NCBI RefSeq assembly: GCF_032854445.1
Contig: NC_088295.1
Span: forward strand, 188,501 to 252,500
Reading direction: 5' to 3'
DNA length: 64,000 nucleotides
Origin: Liolophura sinensis
Taxonomy: Eukaryota > Mollusca > Polyplacophora > Chitonida > Chitonidae
The position numbers were made by a program, and so were the translations under genes. The notes beneath the pieces were generated by a model that saw nothing but the letters and a program-made list of their open reading frames with translations, did not search any database and had not been told where the DNA came from. Numbering within the stretch: position 1 is the first letter of the stretch; each line of letters starts with the position of its first letter. This document shows positions 1 through 10,019 of the stretch, piece after piece.

Positions 1-806
1 AGGCCTTATCTAGAGCCCCGTCAATGTCACCGGCCTCTAAGAGGGCCTCCTGTTTGCTGTGCAGTACTGGGCTGGTATACTCGTCACTGCCATCGGCGTT
101 GTCCTTTCGCAACTGAACCCTGAGGCCTAGTTGGAACTTAACCCCGTTGAGTGCCCAGATCTCTTCTTTCAGCTTCTGGCGAATAATGGTTCGAATTTCT
201 TCTAAGAAGGCTATGGGGTTCGTCCAAACGCCTTCGGGTACGTCCATCTGCCAGACCCGGAGGAGATTCCTTATGGCCCTGCCGGTGTTAGTGAATTCTA
301 GTTTCTTTTCACCTAGCACTTCATCCAACTCCTCGTCACTGAGGAAGTTCTTTTCACCTAGCACTTCATCTAACTCCGCGTTACTGAGGAAGGTCTTGTT
401 GTCTTGCTTCCACTTAGCCTTCGACTTGGCCCCAGTCGTTTTATACCTGTCGAGAAACCCCTGCAATTCTTCCAAGGCAATGCGGGACCGTGGGTACTTG
501 GGCCGCACACATGAGCGTCTCATACTCCTCCCGTAGTGCTCGCGCTTTTTGATGATGCCTCATTGTACGCCTCGTATGCATAATTACACTGACTCTCTAA
601 TTGTAAATGTCGATGGCCGCCAGCCGTTTGAACTCGTCCAAGAAAGCCTTGAGCCTTCGCTTCCTTTTACACGTCTGGACCCTAGTATGTCCGCAGGCCA
701 TGCAAAGCCGAAACCGGTTTTTAACGCCCCGGCCACAGCTAATACATGGCTGGGTGCCAGGACCCTTCCGCAGACAGTATAGGTGAACACCGCAGTACTC
801 CCCCAA
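1..806 (-). pseudogene. Polinton-type DNA polymerase B, N-terminal part (element 1, runs off left edge)
   Basis: Read leftwards from about 806, the first segment (806-597) is a Cys-rich zinc-ribbon-like stretch with CxxC pairs (CISC, CMAC). It ends at a TAG, after which the same frame continues to about 500. A shift then leads into a frame open to base 1. That last segment holds an acidic internal repeat (two copies of a phrase containing DEVLGEK), a basic RKDN region, and the phrase TSPVLHSK followed by an acidic helix. This is the pattern I know from the N-terminus of Polinton protein-primed family B polymerases. It lies just inside a terminal inverted repeat, the normal place for POLB. The in-frame TAG and the frame change suggest decay, although two separate genes (a zinc-ribbon protein and POLB) cannot be excluded. 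No polymerase catalytic motif falls in the window for this copy. Assignment of the polymerase part is fairly sure; the zinc-ribbon join is less so. Confidence 0.55.
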
Positions 807-934
807 CTCTTACCACAGAGCTCCGTGGAGCCGATGAGAAGCCACCGGCAATTATTGTAACCCTTTGGCATGCTGTTGTATACACAATTGGTGTAGAAGC
901 ATATCTGATACAATTGGTATGTCTAATAGAACCC

Positions 935-1077
935 CAGAAGCAGGGAAGGGGGCTGGGAGCCCCTATTTACCGTGGGGAGGGGGGTGTTATGGGGGGAAAG
1001 GTAGCTGGGAGCCTCTATTTGTTCTGGGGAGGGCCCCCAGGAGAGGGTGCGCCAGAACCTATAGTGTGTATACTACT
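935..1077 (-). repeat. Polinton terminal inverted repeat, right end of element 1
   Basis: Read on the minus strand, the segment starts AGTAGTATACACA at 1077. It continues through a GTTCTGGC/CACCCTC/GGGCCCTCCCCAGAAC block and G/C-rich AGGC(T/C)CCCAGC phrases. The same blocks in the same order open the second Polinton at 51,642, so this is the matching terminus of another copy. Polinton ends starting 5'-AG are typical of the family. The flanking 6 bp (AAAGTA) would be one half of a target duplication whose partner lies outside the window. Confidence 0.65.
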
Positions 1078-1478
1078 AAAGTAACTGATGAAAATTACAA
1101 CTTCATGCCTCAGCCTGGAAAATACCTGATGACAATCACAACTTCATGTCCCAGTCTAGTAAATAACTAATGACGATCACCTCTTCAGGTTCCAGATTAC
1201 CTGGTAACTGATGACAGTGACGACGATCATAACTTCATGTCACATTCTAGCATGCAACTGTCGACAATCCCAACTTCATGCTTCAGTCGCAACTAAGTGG
1301 TATATTAGGTACCGAACGACGATCACAATTTCATGTCCCAGTCCAGGAAGTAACTGATGACGATCACATCTTCAGGTCCCCGTGTAGGAAATCACTGATG
1401 ACGATCATGACGTTCACAACTTCATGTCAAAATCTAGCAAGTAATTGTTGACGATCACAGCTTCATGTCACAGTCGAT
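1078..1478. repeat. Minisatellite, ~40-45 bp unit
   Basis: Diverged direct repeats of a unit containing AACTGATGACGATCACA and ACTTCATGTCCCAGTCTAG, with about nine copies. They abut the Polinton terminus directly. No coding signal is seen. Confidence 0.7.
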
Positions 1479-1609
1479 ATATTTATTTATGGTCACTCAC
1501 AGAAACTGTTTAACTGTTGTATTATGGACATAAATGCCTTCCACAGCTTCAAAATATAAAAATATAGTACGACCTATTCGCGGAGACAATAGTGCTGGCT
1601 TTTTTCTCC

Positions 1610-1860
1610 CTTTTATACCTCCACTCTTCATATGTATTATAACACAATAACATCGCTTCTATTTTACGTGTTCCACCTCCATGTGCATAACCCGATAACA
1701 CCGTTTCCATTCTCCGTTTTGTACGCCCACTCTCACAAGTATTATACCCCAATAACACTGTGAACATTTTCCGTTTTGCATGTCCACTTCCATGCATATA
1801 ACACGATAACACCGTTTCCATTCTCCCTTTTACACCCCCACTCATAGGATTTAGATTGTT
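1610..1860. repeat. Minisatellite, 54-57 bp unit, first block
   Basis: Units contain CACTTCCATGTGCATAACAC, then GATAACACCGTTTC and a TTCTCC(C/G)TTTT stretch. The same family returns at 2476-2832 and 3590-3802, so it is one array broken up by later insertions. The open frame across it on the minus strand (1549-1974) is only repeat translation. Confidence 0.7.
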
Positions 1861-2254
1861 TAGATTCTTTTCGGCATAACCACATATTATAACTGTATAC
1901 AAACCTAGTAACATTACCGCTAATATCACACACTTGTAAATCATAGATGTTGGTGAAATAAAACCGAGTATCAAAACATGGTATCATACACTAGCAGTGT
2001 CGCACACTCGCTTACCAGTATCGATGTGTTAAACTCCGACCTATTTAAAACACGTCTTGACAACGATGTACATGTCTTCCATTATATATTCAACTTATAA
2101 AATATTGAACATTTCTTTTTTCTAGTAGAAAGCAAGCCATATGTATTTGTCGGTATGGCAACCAGTCAGACGCCAAAGGAAGCAAGCCTGCAGAAATATT
2201 CCAGCTGCTATAACATCAGAAGTGTTTTACTTCTATTTACAGTGTAATATCTCC
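1861..2254. other. No gene seen
   Basis: AT-rich sequence between minisatellite blocks. Short open frames on both strands lack recognisable domains. Nothing supportable. Confidence 0.5.
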
Positions 2255-2475
2255 CTGTTCATGGACACATACATACATATTACTCACATATACATGTATA
2301 CTACACACTTATATGTTACACACATACACGCGCACGGGCAACTATTACACAGATACACGCACGCATAAACGCGCACTCACATATTACACAAATATATGTT
2401 ACACACACACACATTACACACATACGTGAACGCCCACGAACGCATACACGCGCACACACATACATATTACACGCA
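2255..2475. repeat. Cryptic CA-rich microsatellite
   Basis: An impure run of ACACAC, CATACA and TATTACACA phrases with CG-containing interruptions (ACGCGCAC). Simple-sequence DNA, no gene. Confidence 0.6.
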
Positions 2476-2832
2476 TACTTCCATATGTATTATAACACGA
2501 TAACAGCGCCTTTATTCTCCGCTTTGCATGCCCGCTTCCATTCGTATTACACGATAATACCGTTTCTATATTCCGTTTTGCATGTCAACTTCCTCAAGTA
2601 TTTTAACACGATAGCATCGCTTCTATTTTCCGTTTTGCATGTCCACTTCCATGCACATAACACGAAAACACCGTTTGTATTCTCCCTTTTACACCTTCAC
2701 TTTCCATATGTATTATATATAACACGATGACATCGTTTCTATTCTCCGTGTTTGAATGTCCACATCCCACGCGCATAACACGATAACAACTATTCTGTTC
2801 TCCCTTTCACAACTTAACTTCCATATGTATTA
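2476..2832. repeat. Minisatellite, 54-57 bp unit, second block
   Basis: Six or so units of the same family as at 1610-1860, with CTTCCATATGTATTATAACA as a clear register mark. The array is cut inside a GTATTATAACACG phrase by the insertion that follows and resumes at 3590. Confidence 0.75.
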
Positions 2833-3589
2833 TGTTACGACCCAAACTGTCTGCATTATAAAGAGATGGCTTGTTCGAAATACACGACAGTTTAGCCGCA
2901 CAAAAAAGTAACCAAAACCAGCAGATTTTATTTTACAACAATTTATTAGGTTTAACAAGAACAGATAACAAGACTTTTACAAATATTAAAGTACTTAAGT
3001 TTAACAAGAAAGGATAGCAGAATCTATACAAATACTAAAGTACTTACATGTACAACGGTGCCAAGTACAAACGGACGCATATATTCCACAATGCGGAAAA
3101 CCATACAGGCATAAATGCACAAATAAGAGGGAAAATCCACAGTAGAACTGAGTGTATGACGAAATATACACAAAATTCCAAAGACAGGGACCGTGTACCA
3201 ATAAGCACTGTGTCCACAAGAACACAATTTAAATATACAAGTTCATACTGAACAAGTGCTCGGTGAAGATATGATATAACAAAGCCAGAGGCTATAAAGA
3301 CACCAAAATTCAGCACAAAACGCCTACTAAAGTAATACAAAGCGAAAGCATCCAAAACTCTCAATAATTCTCCTTTCTCCTCTTTTGACCTGCTTTCATA
3401 GGTCTTATATAGACTGGTGGAATTTTCTACAATAGGAAAATTCTTAAACACTTGTTGTAAACAAACGGGCCCCGAACTGAGCGTATTCTGGAACATTCTA
3501 AGGCAGAGGCAGACAGCAGGCCCTGAACTCAGCATATGTAAAAAGTGGCAAGCTAAATTTAGAAGCTGGCGGCAGTTGTTCACATAACA
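2833..3589 (+). mobile_element. Probable solo LTR of a retrotransposon
   Basis: A 757-bp segment interrupts the minisatellite. It begins TGTTACGACCC and ends CACATAACA, giving the TG...CA ends and short TGTTA/TAACA inverted repeats usual for LTRs. ATTA occurs at both junctions, and joining the flanks across one ATTA gives the normal minisatellite phrase, so a 4-bp target duplication is supported. Inside are a TATA-like CATTATAAAG near the left end and a ~50-bp imperfect direct repeat around 2950-3050. No internal gag/pol region is present, hence solo LTR. The 255-aa minus-strand open frame (3811-3044) that crosses it begins in minisatellite and has no recognisable domain. A similar start (TGTTATGACCC) occurs at about 50,873. 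Confidence 0.5.
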
Positions 3590-3802
3590 ATTATAACACG
3601 ATAACATCGCTCCTACTTTAAGTGTTGCATGTCCACTTCCATGTGCATAACACAATAACACCTTTTGTATTTTCGTATTATACGTATTATACCCCAATAA
3701 CATTGTGTCCATTTTCTGTTTTGCATGTCCACATCCATGCATATAACACGATAACACCGTTTCAATTCTCCCTTTTACACCTCCACTCTCCACATGTATT
3801 AT
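3590..3802. repeat. Minisatellite, 54-57 bp unit, third block
   Basis: Continuation of the array interrupted by the solo LTR. It ends in a CACATGTATTAT phrase exactly where the Gypsy 5' LTR begins. Confidence 0.75.
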
Positions 3803-4205
3803 TGTTATCATTCTGTATTATTGTTAAATGTTTGTATTATTTTGCTTACAATAATATGTTCCTGAATGGATGCTCCATTGTTTTGTAATTTTTATGGGTT
3901 ATCTCCCCTGTAAATCCACCACTAAATGTCATTACTTGTGTTACTATACCACGTGATTTGCCCTATCTAAGGCCGTGTCGAGCCGTACATCGGCAGTTCT
4001 TGCAGAGCTCACTCGGAGAACTCGTCTCTGTTTCTGAATAAGGATACTGAGGCAAAGTCCTGAGTAAGCCCTTGCGGGAATTAAACGAAGCTTACAGAAG
4101 GCTATCGGAGCTTATAACGCCAGCTTTTCTGTCTTGTGCCGGACCGAGTGCTCACCCCGAGTGCATTACTTCTCTGAATGTATATATATATATATATATA
4201 TATAA
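3803..4205 (+). mobile_element. Gypsy 5' LTR, truncated
   Basis: Begins TGTTATCATTC and aligns with the 3' LTR from 9488 onward over about 375 bp: shared GGTTATCTCCC, ACCACGTGATTTGCCCTAT, GTACATCGGCAGTTCTTGCA, GAGGCAAAGTCCTGA. After the GCATTACTTCTCTG phrase it runs into a (TA)n tract (4178-4204), and the remaining ~140 bp of the 3' LTR are absent. The promoter reads CCCTATCTAAGG where the 3' LTR has CCCTATATAAGG, so its TATA box is damaged. No clear primer-binding site follows. Confidence 0.75.
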
Positions 4206-4217
4206 AGATGTCGGCGG

Positions 4218-4975
4218 ATGACGACTGATTCGGGTATAGGACGCCGGACCGGCTTGTACGATTTCCTTGATGAATGGGAAAGAACGTCTGCCATTCCCGT
4301 CCATGCGGAAAGAAGTGAAATGGACGTACCTTCTCGACAAGCTCCGTCAAGTACCTATCCTCATCTGTCAGGCGGTGCTGGACTGAGTGCGGGAGATTTA
4401 GACCAAGAAATAGCTACAACCAATAGGAGGCTGATGCAATTAGTGTGAGAGTTGTCGGCGATCTCCCGGGAGCCGCAAGGACGGGCGAAATTAGCGGGAC
4501 CGGAAGAGGTGAGACACGCGAGAGAGGAATCCCTTAGGAATCCTCTATTTACACGAAAGCCTTTGGTTATCCCAACTAGTTTTGATGGATCATCCCCGTG
4601 GATAGATTACCACACTCACTTTGACGCATGTGCGGAAATAAATGGCTGGACAGATGAGCAGCGAGGGTTGTATTTGGCCATTAGTTTGAGGGGACCCGCC
4701 CAGGCAATTCTAGGGTTTGTCAGTGGAGGAACAAAAGCCAGTTATTCCAGTTTGGTAAACGCAGAGATTTGCACCGCCGAACATGGAAGAGCTGAACAAA
4801 TCTGAACACACTAAGGTTACCCTAACGCCCCTGAGGACGTTTGGATACACTGGGCAAAGACCAGTACATAGAAGCTCTGACTGACCCAGAGATGAGACTG
4901 AGGCCTAAGAATTTTGACGAAACTCTTCAGTTAGCTGTCGAGCTTGACGCATGTCAGAAGCCAGAAGAACGCTGA
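4218..4975 (+). pseudogene. gag: Gypsy Gag, broken
   Basis: The frame from 4218 is interrupted by TGA at 4446-4448, continues in the same frame to about 4800, then breaks by a deletion or frameshift. Past the break, Gag-like phrases (APEDVWIHWAK, then ALTDPEMRL and LQLAVELDA) appear near 4825-4950 in another frame. The recognisable core is VIPTSFDGSSPWIDYHTHFD followed by a WTDEQRGLYLA helix, typical of the retrotransposon Gag capsid region in animal Ty3/Gypsy elements. The zinc-knuckle region expected after it is replaced by stops and a G-rich tract (about 5020-5050). An alternative ATG at 4208 lies in another frame. This Gag could not form a normal particle protein as it stands. Confidence 0.7.
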
Positions 4976-5095
4976 TGTGGATAGACACCAGCGAAATTGT
5001 CTAAATAATAAGTCAACGGGGCGGGGGGAGGGGGGGGGGGGGGGTGGCGGAACCCGTAATTCAACATCCCAGAAGTCAACATCTTCCTTGAAGGA

Positions 5096-5518
5096 AATTA
5101 AACTTGGCGGGGGGTCGTTAGCCAGCGTGGACAGAGGATTTGCCGTTCGTGTTACAATCAACGGTATACAAGCTGACTTTGTCGTGTACACAGGTGCTCG
5201 TTGAATGATCTGTTCGAAAAACTATCGCCAGGCAACATACCAGAGCTGGAGCAGATGTCAAAAACACTGGTATTAGCTGGCTGGACACCACTGGAAACCA
5301 AAGGGTTCGGATGTTTCGAAATAGATTCCTCTGAGCAGAAAACTAGACACGAAGTTGTAGTGGCAGCAGTCAGTGGGCAAGGAATATTTGGTCTTGACTT
5401 CCTGCGGGAAAACAAGTCCATGTTGGATTTGGAAAATGGATCCATGAAGCTTGGACGGAAATGGGCTAACCTATTAGAGGAAGACAGCCATGCTTGCAGT
5501 AGAGTATCGTTGAAATAA
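5096..5518 (+). pseudogene. Gypsy aspartic protease, active-site residue lost
   Basis: The frame shows the usual retropepsin start (FAVRVTINGIQADFVV). The catalytic D-T-G-A motif reads Y-T-G-A at about 5184-5195 and is followed by a TGA. The rest of the fold continues in a second frame from 5201 to 5518. It ends with the conserved GIFGLDFLREN (G-x-x-G-L/M-D) phrase near 5386-5418 that marks the C-terminal part of Gypsy proteases. The lost aspartate and the frame change show it is dead. It sits between Gag and reverse transcriptase as expected. Confidence 0.65.
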
Positions 5519-5854
5519 AGCATCACCATACCGGCAAGGCATGAGGCTGTTGTTAGCTGCCAACTGCAGCGATCGTCTGATGATCTGATCTTCGGTCTAG
5601 CAGAACCAGCCGAGAAGTTGTCCCTTTTTAGGGGAAATTCTTTTTGGTTGGTTGGTGAATCTTTGTGCTGAACCAGTACAGCTCTATAAAGGAACCACCA
5701 CAGCTTATCTGGAACCCATACGATCTATGGTACCACTAAGTCAAGGGTTGTACGGGCAGCAGAACGTCGCATCTCAGTCAGCCATTAAGGACATGATTCA
5801 ATATTTTGCATAGAATTTAACGGCCACTAGAAAAGGTCACAGGCCGAAAAACTA

Positions 5855-6650
5855 CTTCAAAAGTACAAACATGTGTTTGCATACGCCGACGAAGCCCTGG
5901 GACGCACGGACGTCGTTCAACACACAATAGACACCGGTAGCGCTAGACCGCTAAAGCAACAGCCTAGGCGAGTCTCTCCTTTAATAAGGGCGGAGATAAG
6001 TAAACAGGTCGACAGCATGCTGGAACGCGGCATAATAAGGCCGTCGAACAGCCCTTGGGCTTCCCCGTTATACTCGTCAGGAAAAAAGATGGTAGTCTTC
6101 GCTTTTGTGTGGATTACCGCCGGTTGAACCATGTGACAGTCAAGGACGCCTATCCTCTCCGGAGAGTGGATTCCCTTGCCGGATCCGTTCTGTTTTCCAC
6201 CTTGGATCTTCGGAGTGGATACTGGCAGGTAGAGATGAATCCTGCCGATAGGCCGAAGACAGCTTTCACTACTCATCGAGAGCTTTATGAGTTTAACGTG
6301 GTGTCATTTGGCTTATGTAATGCTCCCAGCACGTTTGAACGTTTATTGGAGATTGTGCGCTGGCCTAAAATGGGAGACATGCCTCATCTACCTCGATGAT
6401 ATCCTAGTGTTTAAACGGAACTTTGGAGGACATTGGACAAGGTTAGAGGGCGTTTTGCAGAGGTTGCAACAGGCAGGGTTACCTCTCAAGCCTAACAAAT
6501 GTTCTCTTTTCCCCCGAAACGTCACTTTCCTCGGATATGTCGTTAACCGGAAGGGCATTGGGCCTTGTCCAGATGAAGTCACGGCTGTTCGTGATTGGCC
6601 TCGTCCAACGAGCGCGACTGAGGTGCGCAGATTTCTGGCCTAGCATCCTA
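5855..6650 (+). pseudogene. pol: Gypsy reverse transcriptase domain, frameshifted
   Basis: The N-terminal RT region (KQQPRRVSP, then [14 protein letters not shown]) is open from 5873. It changes frame near 6055 to a segment with [30 protein letters not shown] and [13 protein letters not shown]. It shifts again near 6380 to a segment with the catalytic YLDD box ([11 protein letters not shown]) and FLGYVVNRKGI, the thumb-side phrase. Motif A aspartate (STLDL) and the YLDD pair are present, so catalytic residues survive but the frame does not. Order and motifs are those of Ty3/Gypsy Pol. The stretch 5519-5854 between protease and RT has only stops and no clear domain. Confidence 0.8.
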
Positions 6651-7412
6651 TTACAGGAAGTTTGTCAAGTCGTTTGGAAGCATTTCGGTACCCCTACATA
6701 GACTCACAGAGAAACATAAACCCTTTGTGTGGACGTCGGATGGCGACACGGCGTTTGAAAAGATGAAGGCTGCTTTAACCACTGCCCCTGTGTTGGCCCA
6801 CCCGAATTTTGCAGAAACATTCATCCTGGACGCTGACGCATGCAACAATGGCATAGGTCCGGTTCTGTCCTATCGCAATGCATAGACGGCGTAGAGTGTG
6901 TGGTGGAGTACGGAAGTAGGACTCTTACGAAGAGTGAACGACAATATTGTGTTACACGAAAAGAGCTGCTAGCTGTGGTGCATTTTGTTCAGTATTTCAA
7001 ACTGTACCTTCATGGCAAACGGTTTCAACTGAGAACAGATCATAGTGCGCTGCACTGGGAAATGCAGTTTAAGGAGCCCGAGGGGCAGATGGCACGCTGG
7101 CTAAATATGCTTGCCACATATGATTTTCAGATCCAACATCGAGCTGGTAGACTGTATAGCAATGCTGACATGTTGTCCAGAGCCCCACGCAGACAGTGCA
7201 AAGGCGAAGAATGTGGATTACGAGGCCAGACTGAAGATGCAGTTAATGTCCAATCAATTACCTTGGGTGGCATGCTATCTGACGTCCGAAGGGCGCAGAT
7301 CGATGATCTTTGCCTAGCACAGGTTATCCATTGGCTCGTCGATGGGAAAAGACCGAATTGGGACAGCGTTTCTTGTCTGAAACCGGAGGTCAAGTCTTAC
7401 TGGGCACAATGA
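6651..7412 (+). pseudogene. pol: Gypsy RNase H and tether region
   Basis: Connects RT to integrase. Residual connection-domain sequence precedes FILDADACNNGIG (RNase H first aspartates) near 6823. A frame change around 6840 leads to the open segment 6840-7412 with VEYGSRTLTKSERQYCVTRK, ELLAVVHF, LRTDHSALHW and the terminal NADMLSRAP phrase, the normal landmarks of Gypsy RNase H. A TGA at 7410-7412 separates it from the integrase frame. Confidence 0.75.
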
Positions 7413-8198
7413 GACCGACTGTGTCTGAAAGCTGGTATTTTGTGTCGTAAGTGGTTTGAGGAAAACGGCCGCCACTCTAGAGACCAGCTAGTCGTTCCGC
7501 TTACCCTTCGTAATAAAGTCCTGGAAATGAGTCACAAATCTCCTGCAGGTGGACACTTGGGAGTTGCGAAAACAGTCAGTAAGATCTGGCATAAATTCTA
7601 CTTGTTTGGCCTCCAGCGAGATGTCCGCAAATGGTGTGAATCTTGTGCCACTTGCGCCCAAAATAAACCTTATGGAAAACGAACACGTGCACCAATGCAA
7701 CTAATGAACTCCGGGGCGCCTATGGAGAGAATAGCGATGGGTCTCAGCGGGCCATTACCCAAGACAGTGAACGGGAATATGTACATCCTTGTGATTCAAG
7801 ACTATGTGAGCAAATGGGTAGAGGCGCATGCTTTGCTTAACATGGAGGTGGAAACTGTCGCTAAAGTCCTGATCGACGAAGAAGTTTGCCGCTTTGGGGT
7901 GCCGAGAATCATTCATTCGGACCAAGGGAGTCAATTTGAATCTCGGTTGATGACACGGTTGTGCGATTTGTTGGATATCCGCAAGACACGGACTACTCCG
8001 TACCATCCCCAGTCAGACGGCATGGTAGAGCGCATGAGCCAAAGCTCATGCGTGTCCACAAATCACAAAGATTGGGATCTGTATCTACAACTCATGTGCA
8101 TGGCATACCGGGCCGCAGATCATGACACGACGAAATTTTCTCTAAATTATATCTTCCTTGGGCGGGTGGTTACAATACCGGCCGAATTAGAAACTTGA
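7413..8198 (+). pseudogene. pol: Gypsy integrase core, first catalytic Asp lost
   Basis: The open frame from 7440 has the HHCC zinc finger: SPAGGHLGVAKT and H in IWHKFY, then CESCATC. The DDE core follows. The first catalytic position, normally an aspartate just before the GPLP phrase, reads MGLSGPLP, so the aspartate is a glycine. The second (IHSDQGSQF) and the glutamate (SDGMVERM) are present. After the glutamate the usual N-R-x-L helix is altered, and the frame ends at 8196-8198 with the core helix still incomplete. Dead by a catalytic substitution as well as by frame breaks. Confidence 0.8.
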
Positions 8199-8825
8199 TC
8201 ACCTCCTGGACGGACGGAGCTCTCCCATATAGATTATACTGTCAAGTTAGGGGAGAACCTACAGACTGTCCATGAGTGAGTTTGAAAACACCTAGGATGT
8301 GCCTTGCACAGACAGAAACGTCGTTATGACACTAAGCTGAAGTGGCAAAGATTTCAAGTAGGGGACCAAATTTGGCTGTTTACTCCACAGAGAAGGAAGG
8401 GATTGTCACCAAAGCTGTAGAAATGGTGGACCGGGCCATATACCATCCTGAACAAATACAGTGACGTCACCTACCGAGTGCAAATGGGGGAGAAAGCAAA
8501 GGTAGTCCACGTGGATCGACTGAAAGCCTACATTCGACCCACAGAAATATCAGAAACAAATAAGAGCCACCAGAGACCCGAAGTTATATATGAATACCAG
8601 CCGGTAGTATGGGAACCGACAGTTGAAGTTGACCGTGGAGAGCCCCTCAGCACAGACACTGCAATCGGAACTTCTGGAGGGTCAGGCAACAAAATCCGCA
8701 GACGTCCTGCGTACCTGGAGGATTTCTGTGTGTACCACGTGACTGATGAGAGCATAAAAGCCAAGGCTCCTTCGATTCTAGGCAGACAGAGTCACGGAGA
8801 CCGCATGCCGAGATGGTCAGAATGA
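8199..8825 (+). pseudogene. pol: Gypsy integrase C-terminal (GPY/F) region
   Basis: After ~140 bp with stops, a frame with FQVGDQIWLFTP (about 8353-8390) leads to a TAG at 8418-8420 and then WWTGPYTIL, the GPY/F module found at the C-terminus of many Gypsy integrases. The segment 8478-8825 continues with VVHVDRLKAYI, the standard end of that module, and a ~75-residue charged tail ending at TGA 8823-8825. That tail overlaps by 13 nt the start of the zinc-finger ORF in another frame. Confidence 0.65.
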
Positions 8826-9358
8826 AGTCTGTCGTGCAGCACCCTGTAGCTATGCCAAAGTGTCCGTTTTGCGTGGAGATATTTAACTCTCCAGAGGAAA
8901 TGGCAGAGCATATCTCTGCCAAACATCGCAAGCAGAAACATACTTCCCAGCTGTGTAGTTATTCGTCTGAGCGCCTGTCAGATGTACGGAGACATGTGGA
9001 GAGGCGACATTCCAGTCTATTACATATGCGGGATGGAAAAATCAGGGAAGCCACAGCTGAGGTCCCCTTTAGGAGGCCCACTTGCCCCAGCCCGGTGGTC
9101 ACACCTAAACGACCGGCAAATCAAGAGAGCAGTTCGCACGGCACACCTGTCTTGTTGGCGGACAGAGCGTCGCCAATACCAGACGAAGCGTGCAGATCGG
9201 CTCCAGTGAGGCCAGTCCGGCTGGCGCCAACATCCACCACAAGCTGCGACAGAGGCGTGTCTACCCAGACAGGACCAGAGATGAGTGACAAGTCTACTCA
9301 GTGCAACGGGATCAAGAGGAGACACCCGAAGACCGAGGAATTGGAGGAATATGAGTGA
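8813..9358 (+). CDS. Zinc-finger accessory ORF of the Gypsy element
   Basis: An intact 181-codon frame lying after pol and before the 3' LTR. The ATG at 8813 overlaps the pol end by 13 nt in the -1 frame. Residues ~13-37 form a C2H2 finger (CPFCVEIF...MAEHISAKH). A second, imperfect finger follows (LCSYSSERLSDVRRHVERRH), in which the second Cys is Ser. The rest is Pro/Ser/Thr-rich and probably disordered, with an acidic C-terminus (TEELEEYE). No membrane segment or signal peptide is visible, so it is not an envelope-type third ORF. It could be a nucleic-acid-binding accessory protein expressed by frameshift or from a subgenomic RNA, or a captured host exon. It stays open although gag and pol do not. 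Coding status is likely; function is unknown. Confidence 0.6.
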   Translation: MVRMKSVVQHPVAMPKCPFCVEIFNSPEEMAEHISAKHRKQKHTSQLCSYSSERLSDVRRHVERRHSSLLHMRDGKIREATAEVPFRRPTCPSPVVTPKRPANQESSSHGTPVLLADRASPIPDEACRSAPVRPVRLAPTSTTSCDRGVSTQTGPEMSDKSTQCNGIKRRHPKTEELEEYE

Positions 9359-9487
9359 ACATTGTAAATTTTGAAAACTCGAAGTATAATTACCATGAAC
9401 ATTGATCACTGAATTTGAATCTTGTTTTACTACGGTAGCATTGCCCGAGCCAGCCTCGGGAAGAGACTGGTTTAGAGGCTTGGGTAA

Positions 9488-10019
9488 TGTTATGTTTCCG
9501 TATTATTATTAAATGTTTGTATTATGTTTTGTGAATGAATGCTCCAGTGTTTTGTAATTCCTTTGTATGGGTTATCTCCCTTGTAAATGAACCACTAGTT
9601 GTCATTACCTGTGTTACTATACCACGTGATTTGCCCTATATAAGGCCGTGTCGAGCTGTACATCGGCAGTTCTTGCAAAGCTCGCTCGGAGAATTCGTCT
9701 CTCTTCGTGAAAAAGTATACTGAGGCAAAGTCCTGAATAAGGCCTTGCGGGTATTAAACGAAGCTTACAGCCTGCAGAAGGCCATCGGAGCTTATCACGC
9801 CAGCTTCTCTGTCTTGATTACGAGGGCCGGACTGAGTGCTCACGCCGGTGCGTGCGCATTACCTCCCTGTATACATGTATCTTCAATAAACTGTCGCAGA
9901 CTTATGCAGTGTGTTCTGGTTCTATCAAGCTCGGGAGCCCCTGCTCGAAACAAGTCTGTCCCTGGGGATTAGGCTTTATGGACGATCCTTATAATATTGT
10001 GTTACCTGGCTCCGTAACA
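9488..10019 (+). mobile_element. Gypsy 3' LTR, complete
   Basis: A 532-bp LTR from TGTTATGTTTCC to CCGTAACA, with TGTTA/TAACA ends. It contains a good TATA box (CCCTATATAAGG, about 9632-9643), a probable start region ~30 bp on, and a CTTCAATAAACTG polyadenylation signal near 9889-9901. The first ~390 bp match the 5' LTR at 3803. The 3' flank (TTACGTGACC) does not match the minisatellite flank at the 5' side, so no target duplication can be shown. Confidence 0.8.

Noticed and set aside
147-536. 129-codon plus-strand frame at the left edge
   Set aside because: Shadow of the minus-strand polymerase N-terminal region, which has family-type phrases and runs off the edge.
3044-3811. 255-codon minus-strand frame with hydrophobic C-terminal part
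   Set aside because: It starts in the 54-57-bp minisatellite and runs through the probable solo LTR. No domain is seen and composition follows the AT-rich repeats.
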